64,000 nt of DNA from Bin87 sp965204395 (GCA_965204395.1 OZ241987.1:2976001-3040000), one strand, 5' to 3'; positions 47,061 through 56,902 are shown, counted from the first letter of the stretch. Notes: generated by a model not told the origin, from the letters alone. Made by a program: numbers and translations.

Positions 47061-47420
47061 TGGCCTAAAGATTGCGATTGTTGACAACCAGAGTCCTTTC
47101 ACCTTTCGGAATTGCCACGCTGGGCTCGCAATGACATAAGAGGTACGCAGTTGGAGGCCGTTACACAAATCATTTCGGCTTTCGCCGCAATCTAGTGGCT
47201 GAATTCGTTGATGATATTCCAGATCCGTTCGCTGTAACGTCAGTGGATTCCTGCGAAAGCAGGAATGAAGCGTTTATAATTTCGGGTGAAACTGGGCACG
47301 CGTGAGGGCCCCCCTCCCTCGACACACCCGGACACGCGAGGGGATAATGCGCCAGTGGCATCAGCCCGGGCGACGGAGGGCTCCCCGGCCGGTGCCGACC
47401 TTGATCGGGTAGGTGCGACG

Positions 47421-50400
47421 ATGACGACGAGTGAAACGCAGCAGAACCAATCCCAAGCCTCTCCCATCCCTCAGGAACTGCTGGGCGCGGTGCGCTGGCG
47501 CTGCATAGGTCCGCCCCGGGGCGGGCGGGTGGTGGCGGTGGCCGGCGACCCGGTCAACCCCGCGGTGTTCTACTTCGGGGCGTGCGCCGGCGGGGTGTGG
47601 AAGACCAACGACGGGGGCACATACTGGGAGAACGTCTCCGACGGCTACTTCAACACCGCCTCGGTGGGCGCCATCGCCGTGGCCCCGTCCGACCCCAACG
47701 TGATCTACGCCGGCATGGGCGAGGCGTGCATCCGAGGCGACGTCACCTACGGCGACGGAGTGTACCGGTCCACCGACGGCGGGCAGACCTGGACCAACGT
47801 GGGCCTTTCCGACACCCGGCACATCGGCAAGGTGCGGGTGCATCCCACCAACCCCGACCTGGTGTACGTGGCGGCCTTGGGACACGCCTACGGCCCCAAC
47901 GACGAGCGGGGCGTATTCCGTTCCAAGGACGGTGGGAATACCTGGGAGAAGGTACTGTTTCGCAGCGAGGACGCCGGCGCAATTGACCTGTCCATGGACC
48001 CCAACAACCCGCGCATCCTGTACACCTCCATATGGGAGACCCGGCGCACCCCGTGGAGCCTCATCAGCGGCGGCCCGGGGAGCGGCATCTTCAAGTCGGT
48101 TGACGGCGGCGACACCTGGACGGAGATCACCGACAACCCCGGCCTGCCCGGCGGCCTCAAGGGACGTATCGGCATCGCCGTTTCCCCCGCCAAATCGGGC
48201 CGAGTCTGGGCCACCATCGAGGCTGAGGACTGCGGAGTGTACCGTTCCGACGACGGTGGCGATACCTGGGAACTGGTCAGCGACGAGCGCGACCTGCAGG
48301 GCCGGCCCTGGTACTATCAGCACATCTTCGCCGACCCGCAGGACGCGGACACGGTGTGGATCCTCAACTACCAGTGCTGGAAGTCGGTGGATGGCGGACG
48401 CAACTTCAACCGGGTCACCACTCCCCACGGCGACGACCACGACCTCTGGATCGACCCCAACAATCCCCTGCGGATGATCGAGGGCAACGACGGCGGCGCC
48501 TGCGTCAGCTTCAACGGCGGGGAGACCTGGTCCAGCATCTACAACCAGCTCACCGCCCAGTTCTACCACCTGACCACCGACAACCGCTTTCCCCACCGGG
48601 TGTACGGAACCCAGCAGGACAACACCGCCATCAGCGTTCCGTCCCGGACCCACAAGGGCGCAATTCCTTGGGGCGACTGCTACGTGGTGGGCAACTCCGA
48701 GAGCGGCTACATCGCCCTGCATCCGGATGACCCCGACACCGTTATCTCCGGCGCCATCGGTAGCTCCGCCGGCGGCGGCGGAAACCTGCTGCACTACGAC
48801 CACGCCACCGGGCAGGTGCGCATCATAACGGTGTGGCCGGAGCTCTACACTGGATGGGGCGCAAAGGACATGCGGTACCGCTTCCAGTGGACTTACCCCA
48901 TCATGTTCTCGCCCCACGATCCGCAGACCCTGTACGTGGCCGGCAACGTGGCGTTCCGCTCCACCGACCTGGGCAGCAGCTGGGAAGCCATCAGCCCGGA
49001 CCTGACCCGTCATGACCCATCCACACTGGAACCCTCCGGCGGCCCCATCACTAAGGACACCTCCGGCGCCGAGGTCTACGCGACCATCTTCGCTTTTGTG
49101 GAATCTCCCCACCAGCAGGGTGTCTTCTGGGCAGGCTCCGACGACGGCCTGGTGCATATCTCCCGCGACGGCGGCGTTACGTGGGACGCGATCACGCCAG
49201 ACGGCATGCTGGAGTGGACGCTCATCTGCATGATCGAGGTTTCTCCCCACGACCCAGCCACGGCCTACATTGCGGCCACTCGCTACAAGCTGGACGACAC
49301 CAGCCCGATGCTCTACCGAACCACCGATTACGGCCAGACTTGGACATCGATAACCGCCGGCCTGCCCGACGATGACTACACCCGGGTGGTGCGGGAAGAC
49401 CCTGTCCGTCCCGGCCTGCTCTACGCCGGAACCGAGACCGGAGCGTACGTGTCATTCGACCAGGGAGACTCGTGGCAGCCTTTGCAGGCCAACCTCCCGG
49501 TGGTCCCGGTGTACGACCTGGAGGTCAAGGACGACAACCTGATCGCCGCCACCCACGGGCGCTCCTTCTGGATCCTGGATGACCTGACCCAACTGCGCCA
49601 GCTCGCGCCAGCCCTGGGTGACCAGCCTGTCGTCCTGCTGCAACCCCGGGACACGTACCGAGTCCGGTCGCCATTCCGGGACCGCAAGCCTAGCCCCGGC
49701 AAGATCTACCGCGCCGGCCTGGGCGCCGACGTTACCTACAGCGAGTCGTTGGGGCCGGTGGGCCAGACCGTGCGCAAGATGTGGGACGCCGGGGAGAACC
49801 CGCCCGACGGTGCGATGATCCACTACTACCTGCAGGAAGCACCCGACGAGCTGACCCTCACCATCCTCGACGGGGCAGGGGAGGTCATCCAGAGTTTCTC
49901 CAGCAAACCACCGGAACCCGGCGCGGATGCCCCGGAACCCCGGGCGCCGGCCCAGGCAGGAATGAACCGCTTCGTGTGGAACCTCCGCTATCCGGACGCC
50001 CGCAAGGTGCCCGAGGACAAGACCACCGAGGATGCGATCATCGGCCCCCTGGCATCACCCGGAGAGTACCAGGTGTCGCTGCGGGCGGGCGACGATGTCC
50101 AGACTCAGACCTTCCGTATCCTGAAGGATCCGAGGGTGGGAGCCACCCAGAAGGATTTCGACGCCCAGTTCAAGTTCCTGATCGAGATCCGCGACAAGGT
50201 TTCCGAGACGCACGACGGCATCAACCAACTGCGCCGGGTTCGCCAGCAAATGGACCAGTGGGTTAGTCGCGCCGAGGGGCATGCCTCAGCGGAAGCGGTG
50301 GGAGATGCGGCCGCGTCGGTGAAGGAGAAATTGGGCCAGATCGAAGAGCAACTCATCCAGTCAGCGTACCGGGGCGCCCGGGACCGGCTGAACCTGCCGG

Positions 50401-50606
50401 CTCGTCTCAACCGCAAGCTGGCGGAAGTCACCGCGGTGGTGGCCGCTGCCGATTTCGCGCCTCCCCAGCAGGCGTACCAGGTGTTCGACTACCTCTCCGG
50501 CGAGATAGACCAACAGCTAGCGGCGCTGCAGCAGGTCCTGGATGAGGACGTGGCCCAGTTTGGCAACCTGGTGCGGGATATGGACATACCCGTCATCGCG
50601 ACCTGA
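47421..50606 (+). CDS. Large BNR/VPS10-type beta-propeller protein
   Basis: A 1061-residue protein from ATG 47421 (the frame is open to 47286 but that part is low-complexity). Many Asp-box-like repeats (STDGGQTW, SKDGGNTW, SVDGGDTW, SDDGGDTW, SRDGGVTW, STDLGSSW) make two beta-propellers over residues 20-730. The last 330 residues include an Ig-like part (MNRFVWNLRYPDARKVP) and a helical end. Related proteins, often annotated as sialidase- or VPS10-like, are common in Chloroflexota and usually secreted, but no signal peptide is visible here. No sialidase activity is implied. Confidence 0.85.
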   Translation: MTTSETQQNQSQASPIPQELLGAVRWRCIGPPRGGRVVAVAGDPVNPAVFYFGACAGGVWKTNDGGTYWENVSDGYFNTASVGAIAVAPSDPNVIYAGMGEACIRGDVTYGDGVYRSTDGGQTWTNVGLSDTRHIGKVRVHPTNPDLVYVAALGHAYGPNDERGVFRSKDGGNTWEKVLFRSEDAGAIDLSMDPNNPRILYTSIWETRRTPWSLISGGPGSGIFKSVDGGDTWTEITDNPGLPGGLKGRIGIAVSPAKSGRVWATIEAEDCGVYRSDDGGDTWELVSDERDLQGRPWYYQHIFADPQDADTVWILNYQCWKSVDGGRNFNRVTTPHGDDHDLWIDPNNPLRMIEGNDGGACVSFNGGETWSSIYNQLTAQFYHLTTDNRFPHRVYGTQQDNTAISVPSRTHKGAIPWGDCYVVGNSESGYIALHPDDPDTVISGAIGSSAGGGGNLLHYDHATGQVRIITVWPELYTGWGAKDMRYRFQWTYPIMFSPHDPQTLYVAGNVAFRSTDLGSSWEAISPDLTRHDPSTLEPSGGPITKDTSGAEVYATIFAFVESPHQQGVFWAGSDDGLVHISRDGGVTWDAITPDGMLEWTLICMIEVSPHDPATAYIAATRYKLDDTSPMLYRTTDYGQTWTSITAGLPDDDYTRVVREDPVRPGLLYAGTETGAYVSFDQGDSWQPLQANLPVVPVYDLEVKDDNLIAATHGRSFWILDDLTQLRQLAPALGDQPVVLLQPRDTYRVRSPFRDRKPSPGKIYRAGLGADVTYSESLGPVGQTVRKMWDAGENPPDGAMIHYYLQEAPDELTLTILDGAGEVIQSFSSKPPEPGADAPEPRAPAQAGMNRFVWNLRYPDARKVPEDKTTEDAIIGPLASPGEYQVSLRAGDDVQTQTFRILKDPRVGATQKDFDAQFKFLIEIRDKVSETHDGINQLRRVRQQMDQWVSRAEGHASAEAVGDAAASVKEKLGQIEEQLIQSAYRGARDRLNLPARLNRKLAEVTAVVAAADFAPPQQAYQVFDYLSGEIDQQLAALQQVLDEDVAQFGNLVRDMDIPVIAT

Positions 50607-51010
50607 GGGGAAACACGACGCGGCTGCGTGCCCACCGGGTCATCGCTCCGCTCCGCCTCGAAACGGATGTAGTCCCGGAACTCCTGGGGCAAACCGGCCG
50701 CCTCGGCCGCCTGCGCGTTTTCCTGGATGCGCTCCGGGCGGGAGGTGGTGGGTATGGCCGAACTCACCCGTCGGTCAGAAATGACCCACGCCAGCAGGGC
50801 CTGGGCGCAGGTGTTGATGCCGTAGTCCCGAAGCGGCGTGAGGTCCGGCTGATGCTTCAGGTCCAGGACGTAACGGCCCTTCTGCAACGGCTCCATTACC
50901 AGGACACCGGTGCCCAGTTCCTCGGCCAGGAGCAGCGGTTCGTCCTCAACGCTCCGGTTCGTCACGTTATAGGGGATCTGGATCGTGTCCACTCGACCCT
51001 GACGCATCAG
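50607..51010 (-). pseudogene. Aldo/keto reductase C-terminal fragment
   Basis: The minus strand codes for LMRQGRVDTIQIPYNV, GTGVLVMEPLQKG and ALLAWVISDRRVSSAIPTTSRPERIQEN, the C-terminal barrel strands and NADPH-binding end of aldo/keto reductases. The N-terminal half with Asp-Tyr-Lys-His is gone; the frame runs on into the beta-propeller gene. It marks a deletion between that gene and the first NERD-like gene. Confidence 0.75.
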
Positions 51011-51044
51011 GACCTTTTCGCTGCGCGTCGACAGGAGTCGCCCC

Positions 51045-51794
51045 ATGAAAATGTACCCGAAAGCGTTCCCGTCCGGTCGCCGCAAAAGACCAAGACGGCG
51101 GGCCGAGCAGCGAGTTTACGAGACCCTGGCAGGCAGCGACCGCCAGGGTTTCGTCTATTACGAATGGCGACGTGGTTACCGATATATCGAACTTGATTTC
51201 GGCCTCTGGATTGCGGGGGTGGACCGCTTCGCCCTGCAAGTGAAAGGTGGCCACTTCCAACTCATTGGTGGCGAGTGGTATCGGAAAACCAGATACGGTG
51301 TACAGGCTGTTGAGAAATCGCCGCTGGATGAGACCTGGCTGGCCGCGCTTGACCTCCACGATGAAATCGCGGAACGGGCTCACACCGGCTACAACCCGTT
51401 CGTAATCCCCGTGCTGGCGTTTCCAGACATGGAGCCCGACCCGGCCATCATGCACCTGGCCGAGCGGAAGGGGGTGTACGTGGTCTGGGGAGTTGCGAGC
51501 CTGGTATCGGACTTGGCCGACATCGCACGGGCCTGTGACATATCGCACCGGTTGTCGTGGGAGCGCATCGCCCGGGAGGTCTGCGCCATCTCCGACGGCC
51601 AGATCCGGTTGGCCGCGCTCGCCGAGAATTCCGAATCCAACGCTGACGCCGAGGCCGGCTCGGATTCCACGCCGGCGAGCGTGGCAGTCCTGGTGTTTGC
51701 GTTGAACGGGAAGCGCGTGCTGCAGGTCCGGGGCCAGTCGTTGAGACTGGAAATAGGACACCGCGCCTCCACGAGGCCCGACCCTCCCGATTGA
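51045..51794 (+). CDS. NERD-like nuclease-fold protein 1
   Basis: A 249-residue protein. RRAEQRVYETLAG (E21), YIELDFGLWI (D51) and FALQVKGGHF make a NERD-type PD-(D/E)xK core, but the catalytic Glu of ExK is Gln (Q65-V-K67). The conserved NPFVIPVLAFPDMEPD and VYVVWG strands follow; the last 60 residues are less ordered. The alignment with the two later paralogues is clear over residues 45-165. It precedes a UvrD-type helicase. Confidence 0.75.
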   Translation: MKMYPKAFPSGRRKRPRRRAEQRVYETLAGSDRQGFVYYEWRRGYRYIELDFGLWIAGVDRFALQVKGGHFQLIGGEWYRKTRYGVQAVEKSPLDETWLAALDLHDEIAERAHTGYNPFVIPVLAFPDMEPDPAIMHLAERKGVYVVWGVASLVSDLADIARACDISHRLSWERIAREVCAISDGQIRLAALAENSESNADAEAGSDSTPASVAVLVFALNGKRVLQVRGQSLRLEIGHRASTRPDPPD

Positions 51795-51862
51795 CCTCCA
51801 GCGCTTCCGGCCAGCGGGTGACCGCAACCCCGGTTCAAGGCGCTTGACCCAATTTGCACATG

Positions 51863-51893
51863 GGAGCCGCCGTTCGCGTATGCGGCGGGCTCC
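51863..51893 (+). promoter_or_regulatory. Hairpin upstream of the helicase gene
   Basis: GGAGCC-GCCG pairs with CGGC-(G)-GGCTCC around a 10-nt loop. It lies 45 bases before the helicase start. Confidence 0.5.
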
Positions 51894-53478
51894 GAGACCG
51901 GTTCGAATCCGGAAACCAGACTTTGGAGATACATTTACATGAGCAACACCAACACCATAGCCCCCGCCATTCTTCGCCTGCAGCCGGAGTTGGACGATCG
52001 GCAGGTTGAGTTGATTGGACACCTTCAGGGTCCCGTCCTGGGCATCGCCGGACCGGGCGCGGGCAAAACTCTGGCCATCGTCCGACGGGCGGTCAACCTG
52101 TTAATGCTGGGCGCAGTCCAGCCCCGGAACCTGCTGTTATGCACCTACAGCCGGGCCGCGGCGCGGGAGTTGCGCCGACGCTTCGACGCCACGGTCTCGG
52201 CCGTCGGCTATGACGGCGACGCGTCGCAGGTGCGCATCACCACACTTCACGGGTTCTGCGCCCAGCAACTGATAGGCCGGGCCCAACGCATTGGCTTACG
52301 TGGCCAGTTCCAGGTCCTCAGCGAAGACGAGAGGACCAACCTGCTGGCACGCCACCTCAATGAGGTCTTCGGTCCCGACCTGGGCCGGCTGGAACGACGG
52401 GGATGGCGGCGGCCCGATGCCGTGGCGCGCAATGCGGCAAAGTACTTCGACCGCATCTGCGACGAACTCATCGATCCCCGGGAACTCATCGATTCTGGCC
52501 GGCGTTTCACTGCCGCGTTGGGCCGATCCTACCGGCGCTACGAGGACCTGCTGCTCGATCAAAGCGCCGCCGATTTCGGCCACCTGCAACGGTGGTTGGT
52601 GGAACTCCTGGAGGACGACGAGGAGATCGCCGCACAGATCTCGGACGAGATAGCGCACGTGTTGTGCGACGAATACCAGGACACCAGCCACGTCCAGGAG
52701 CGTCTGCTCACGCAACTGTCCCAAACCCACAGCAACCTATGCGCAGTGGGCGACGAGGATCAGTCCCTCTACCGCTTTCGCGGCGCCAGCGTGGCGAACA
52801 TCCTGAATTTCCCCCAACGCTTCCCCGACTGCCGCGTGGTGAGCCTCACCTTCAACCACCGCAGCCACGGCATCATAGTTCGGGCCTACGACCGGTGGAT
52901 GGCATTGGCCGATTGATCCAATCCCAATCCCGACCTCCCACCCTTCCGGCACGAAAAGACCATCACGCCCCGGCGTTCGGAGGACGACGATTACCCGGCC
53001 CTGATCTCCATCGAAGGGAGGAGTCCGGGAGACGAAGAGGACCAACTGGTGGACTTGCTCCGATTCCTGAAACGCCACCGGGTTATCGGCGACTATTCCC
53101 AGGTGGCCCTGCTGCTGCACAGTGTGCGCGACGAGATTGCCGGCCGCTACATGGATGCCCTGGATTATGGCGACATTCCCGCCGCCTTCCCCAGGCGAGG
53201 ATCCACTGCCAATGCGACCGGTCGACGTCGGGGACCCGGCGAGGTGGTGGTCACCACCATCCATCGGGCCAAGGGGTTGGAGTGGGACGTGGTGGTGGCC
53301 GGCTCCATCAGCTTCAACAACCGCGACGTTGACCCGGTGGGCCGAGTATTGCTCCCCTACGCCCGGCGCAGGCCCCTGGAGCCCGACGACCGCATCGCCC
53401 ACTTCGATCAGATGCGGCAGCACTACGTGGCTTTTTACCGGGCCAGGCGTTTGCTGATCCTTGTATCTTGGAAAAGGC

Positions 53479-53605
53479 GGACGCGGCAGACCGTCTCATC
53501 CTGAGGCATTGAATGCCGTAGCTCAGCGAGGTCGCCGCGTCCTATGGCCCTGGTCAGCCCGAACAGTTGTGGGGGGAGCAACCCCGTATTGCAAGGCAGG
53601 GTAGT
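53479..53605 (+). ncRNA. Candidate bridge RNA of the IS110 element
   Basis: A perfect 9-bp stem (GGACGCGGC 53479-53487, GCCGCGTCC 53534-53542) closes a loop with ATCCTGA (53498-53504), an apical hairpin GGCAT-TGA-ATGCC (53505-53517) and CGAGGTC (53527-53533). ATCCTGA equals the target top strand across the core; CGAGGTC is the reverse complement of GACCTCG to its right. A second loop (CCCTG 53548-53552, CAGGG 53597-53601) holds ACAGTTG (53563-53569), identical to the right end of the element, and CAAG (53592-53595), complementary to CTTG at its left end. This is the target- and donor-binding loop design of bridge RNAs. Exact ends are unknown. Confidence 0.8.
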
Positions 53606-53648
53606 CCGGGGAGTTAGGACACCAAAGGCAGGGGGAGTGTAAGACAAG

Positions 53649-54599
53649 ATGACGCAGGAAACAATCATCGGCATCGACGTGTCCAAAACGGCCTTGGACG
53701 TGTGGATACACCCGGAGGGCCGGACTTGGCGCTGTGAATACACTGAGGAGGAGTTGGCACGCTTGGCGCCAGAACTGGGCCGGTTGCAGCCGAGCCGGTT
53801 GATCATCGAGGCTACCGGCGGTCTGGAAACGCCCCTGGCATCGGAGTTGTGCGCCGCTGGGTTGCCCGTGGTGGTGGTCAATCCTCGCCAGGTGCGGGAG
53901 TTCGCCCGGGCCAGTGGACGCCTGGCCAAGACTGACCGATTGGACGCTGAGCTGCTGGCCCAGTTTGGCAGCGTACTGCGACCGCCGGTACGACCCTTGC
54001 CGGACCCAGCGTTGCGGGAGTTGAGGGCACTGGTATCTCGGCGGCGGCAACTGATCGCCATGCAGACCCAGGAACGGAACCGGGAAAGTCAGGCTCCCAG
54101 CCGAGTAGTGGAGCAGATCGGCCAACACATCACGCTGCTGGGGAGGCACATTGACCAATTGGATCGAGACATCGCTGGCCTGCTGCGCGCCAATGCCCAC
54201 TGGCAGGCTCGGGCCCGGCTGTTGCGCAGCATCCCCGGTGTGGGGCCCATACTCACGGCTTCCCTGATCGCCCAGTTGCCGGAACTGGGTCAGGCCACCC
54301 ACAAGGAGATCGCCGCTCTGGTGGGCGTGGCTCCATTCAACAGAGACAGCGGGACCATGCGGGGAAAACGCTCGGTATGGGGCGGACGTGGACAACTGAG
54401 AGGGGTGTTGTACATGGCCACGCTGGTAGCCACCAAATGCAATCCGGCGATCAGAGCCTGTTACCAGCGCTTGCGTGGGGCTGGCAAGCCTGCCAAGGTG
54501 GCCCTGACCGCCTGTATGCGCAAACTGCTCATCATCTGCAACGCCGTGATCAAAAACGAGACTCCCTGGAACCCTGCCCTTGCCCTTGCAACCACTTGA
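53649..54599 (+). CDS. IS110-family transposase (bridge-RNA-guided recombinase)
   Basis: A 316-residue protein with an N-terminal DEDD RuvC-like domain (IIGIDVSK, IIEATGG, KTDRLDAELLAQF), a coiled-coil-like middle, and a C-terminal Tnp domain with SIPGVGPILTASLIA and the nucleophile serine in NRDSGTMRGKR. Complete, so the element may still be mobile. Confidence 0.9.
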   Translation: MTQETIIGIDVSKTALDVWIHPEGRTWRCEYTEEELARLAPELGRLQPSRLIIEATGGLETPLASELCAAGLPVVVVNPRQVREFARASGRLAKTDRLDAELLAQFGSVLRPPVRPLPDPALRELRALVSRRRQLIAMQTQERNRESQAPSRVVEQIGQHITLLGRHIDQLDRDIAGLLRANAHWQARARLLRSIPGVGPILTASLIAQLPELGQATHKEIAALVGVAPFNRDSGTMRGKRSVWGGRGQLRGVLYMATLVATKCNPAIRACYQRLRGAGKPAKVALTACMRKLLIICNAVIKNETPWNPALALATT

Positions 54600-55019
54600 C
54601 CAACAAGACAGTTGCTGACCTCGGGGGAGCCTCCCCGGGTGCGGTTCGATCCCATCCTCCGTATGGCAAGGCCCTGGGCGGATCTCACCGGCGGAGAGTT
54701 GAGAGCGCTGGCGCGCCAGCGCTTCCGGACCAGTCCGGACGTAGCTCCTCGCGACCCGCATCGGGTCCGGCCACCGCGGTCGGGGCGGGTTTCGGGTTTG
54801 CATGCGAAGCGGATCGTGGTGCGCATGGGACCACGCGGTGGTCAAGACGCCCCTCCTCATGTGACACCGGCATGATGTGAGAATTGCGCCCCGGAACCAA
54901 CTTGACGGAAATAAACAATCAACCCAACGGCGACCATTGCCCGCGCGGCCCGCCTGCAGTGCGGGATGCCGGTCCCCAGTCGCCAACCAACACGAAATCA
55001 CCCGCGCGCCGAATGCTGT

Positions 55020-55049
55020 GGGCGGTCCATTTGGAATCATGGACCGCCC
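55020..55049 (+). promoter_or_regulatory. Hairpin upstream of NERD-like gene 2
   Basis: GGGCGGTCCAT and ATGGACCGCCC form a perfect 11-bp stem with an 8-nt loop, 54 bases before the start codon. No T-run follows, so a regulatory or stabilising role is more likely than termination. Confidence 0.55.
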
Positions 55050-55103
55050 GCATTTGCGTTTGGCCCGCAGCCAAGCCACAACACATCACCATGAGGTGCA
55101 AAG

Positions 55104-55838
55104 ATGCAAGTGGTAAACAACCTTACCAACGGAAGCAACCAAACTCCACTGAGCTCCGCCGAGCGCAACGCCATGGCCCAGTTTGAAGCCAGTGATCGCG
55201 GAGGCGCCACGGTGTGGCGCCCTTGGGTATCGGGCAACCGCACCTCGCCCCACTGCGTGGTCCTGGCCCGGAAGATCGGCCGGTTTGCCGTCTCCTTTCT
55301 CCCCGGCAACTACGGGATGGAGGGCGATAACTGGTATCACCGCGGCGCTGACGGCAGAGACATCGAGGTGGCAGACCCGCTGGAAACCGTCTGGGAAGCC
55401 AGCATGGCGGCCAGGGATGAAATTCACAGTGACTTCAACTTTGGCGGTTTCGTCGTTCCGATCGCGGTATTCACTGACATGGATCCCGACGAGACAATCC
55501 TGGAAGAGCGGGGGAGTCCGGGTGTCAAGGTCCTCTGGGGCCTGGATGACCTGGTGGGACGCGTCATCCGTCAACTGCCGGAAGACAAACGCCAGTCCAA
55601 CCTCAGCTCCAAATACGTCGAAAAGGATGTGCGAGCCTTAACCAGAGGCCCCTCGCCTGAAGGTGGCGCTGCCGCCCCGGATGAGGTGGAGGTGGACCTG
55701 GAATCGGGGGTGCTGAACCTCAACGACGCCAAGAGTGTCATCGTCAACGTGGCTAGCGGCGCCCGGATGACCATTAACGTCAACGGATCCGCGGTGGATG
55801 GCGACCCGTTTCCACCGTTCACGGCCACAGGACGGTAG
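55104..55838 (+). CDS. NERD-like protein 2, catalytic residues lost
   Basis: A 244-residue paralogue of the protein at 51045. RFAVSFLPG stands in place of the FALQVKGG strand, and the aspartate is replaced (PHCVVLA), so nuclease activity is not expected. The shared core is WYHRGADGRD, then DPLETVWEASMAARDEI, FVVPIAVFTDMDPDE and VKVLWGLDDLV. The C-terminal 60 residues form a separate beta-rich segment (SGVLNLNDAKSVIVNVASG). Confidence 0.7.
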   Translation: MQVVNNLTNGSNQTPLSSAERNAMAQFEASDRGGATVWRPWVSGNRTSPHCVVLARKIGRFAVSFLPGNYGMEGDNWYHRGADGRDIEVADPLETVWEASMAARDEIHSDFNFGGFVVPIAVFTDMDPDETILEERGSPGVKVLWGLDDLVGRVIRQLPEDKRQSNLSSKYVEKDVRALTRGPSPEGGAAAPDEVEVDLESGVLNLNDAKSVIVNVASGARMTINVNGSAVDGDPFPPFTATGR

Positions 55839-56284
55839 GGAAAGAGAGGTGGAGTGGCCCTGTTTGGGCGCCCTTCCCCCCGCCCAAGTTCCACTTTTCT
55901 ACTTTTGCACATTTCAAAGTCGGTGATGACAAGGAGCGCCAACGCTCCCACAGACTGGCCCAACTGCGCCAACAGGTAGCGGAACTCGGCCACCACGATG
56001 GCGGAAACCACCACCGCGGCCCTCCCCAATTCAATCCGCCGGAATAGGACGCCGGCGGCGACGAATCAGGTCCGGCTGGTCATCAGCGTTGTTGGTTGAC
56101 CCGCCGGTCAGCTTCTCACCAGTGTCCCGGGTGCCCTTGATGTTCTGGAAGTCCAGGCATTCTGCGTCGTGCAATCGGGAGAGCGCGTCCTGCTACGCGG
56201 CCAGGGAGGGCTTGGCCGCGGCCACATCTATATCCAACACTAAGATCTCGCGCCGCCTGAGCGCGGCGTAAAGGAGCAGACTCA
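55839..56284. other. Spacer between NERD-like genes 2 and 3
   Basis: About 450 bases. A minus-strand frame reads a short hydrophobic stretch near 55930-56029 without firm support. A hairpin CGCCGC-CTGAGC-GCGGCG sits at 56251-56268, just before the next ribosome site. Confidence 0.4.
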
Positions 56285-56902
56285 ATGCAATTGAAATCTC
56301 TATCTTCCCACCACCACGATAACGGAAATGCCGGCGCGGACCGGGCCACCGCGGTCTTGCTGGCCGGCGGCTTCAACGACGGCGTCCCCGCCTTTTTCCT
56401 GCGCCACTGGAATCCCGGCGTCGACATGCCGGAGCCCGTGTTCGTCATCTGGCTGCTGCACGTCGGCCGTTTCTGCCTGACGGTGAAGTATGCACCCCAC
56501 TCCCTGAAACGCGGAAAGTGGCGCGTCGACACCGGGTCGAGCCCGCGGACCGCGCCGTCGCCCTTGGAACAGGCCCAGGTCGAGGCGCAGTCTGTCAGCG
56601 ACACCCTGCAGGAGCGTCTGAAGCGCCCGATAACCGTTGCGCCGGCCTTGGTCTTGTTCGATACGGACCCCGACCGGCGCATCGAGCGCCTGGCCCGCCG
56701 AAGCCATGTGATGCTGCTCTGGGACCTGGAGCGCTGCACCGGGAGCCTGGCCGATGCCGCGGCCGGAGGTCGGCTCCGCCAGCCCCTGGACCGGTGGCAG
56801 GCCCTGGAGGAGATATCGGCGCTGATGGAGGGCATTGATACGGTCGGAGCGGTCCCATCGCGGAAGCCCCAGATGGGCTTCCGGTCCTCATCGGCGTCAT
56901 AG
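56285..56902 (+). CDS. NERD-like protein 3, catalytic residues altered
   Basis: A 205-residue paralogue with AAGGAG before ATG 56285. The core strand is RFCLTVKYAP (Thr instead of Glu before V-K) and the aspartate strand reads PVFVIWLLH. It aligns with proteins 1 and 2 through SPLEQAQVEAQSVSD, VAPALVLFDTDPDRR and VMLLWDLE. The N terminus is His/Gly-rich. Confidence 0.65.
   Translation: MQLKSLSSHHHDNGNAGADRATAVLLAGGFNDGVPAFFLRHWNPGVDMPEPVFVIWLLHVGRFCLTVKYAPHSLKRGKWRVDTGSSPRTAPSPLEQAQVEAQSVSDTLQERLKRPITVAPALVLFDTDPDRRIERLARRSHVMLLWDLERCTGSLADAAAGGRLRQPLDRWQALEEISALMEGIDTVGAVPSRKPQMGFRSSSAS

Larger units (their letters stand above)
53460..54614 (+). mobile_element. IS110-family element inserted in the helicase gene
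   Basis: Boundaries follow from exact repair of the helicase frame: core dinucleotide CT at 53460-53461 is repeated at 54615-54616, giving 1155 bp. There are no terminal inverted repeats. The left end has 187 nt before the transposase and the right end only 15 nt, the long-left-end layout of the IS110 group whose left end encodes the bridge RNA. The uninterrupted target reads TTGCTGATC-CT-GACCTCGGGG. Confidence 0.9.
51939..54875 (+). pseudogene. UvrD/PcrA-type helicase gene with nonsense codon and IS110 insertion
   Basis: The restored 594-codon gene has Walker A GPGAGKT, the Walker B DEYQDTS, VGDEDQSLYRFRGA, TTIHRAKGLEWDVV and YVAFYRARRLL, covering SF1 motifs I to VI. TGA 52914-52916 replaces a likely Trp (ALAD-stop-SNPNPD). 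The IS110 element at 53460-54614 splits codon 508; joining C-T of 53460-53461 to G 54617 gives LLILTSGEPPRVRF and an intact end to 54875. The helicase sits among three NERD-like genes and probably once worked with them. Confidence 0.85.

Noticed and set aside
47361..49250. A 629-codon open frame on the minus strand
   Set aside because: It lies antisense to the beta-propeller gene, whose repeats are clear; the frame is open because of GC-rich codon use.
51897..51915. A tRNA-like T arm (GGTTCGAATCC) after a long hairpin, considered as tRNA-Sec
   Set aside because: No acceptor stem, D arm or 7-nt anticodon loop could be built around it.
52914..52916. UGA in the helicase as a second selenocysteine
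   Set aside because: Relatives have Trp, not Cys, at this site as far as I recall, and no redox motif is near; a TGG-to-TGA change is likely.
55571..56029. A minus-strand gene for a small membrane protein between NERD-like genes
   Set aside because: Most of the frame is antisense to the NERD-like gene and only a short hydrophobic stretch lies outside it.
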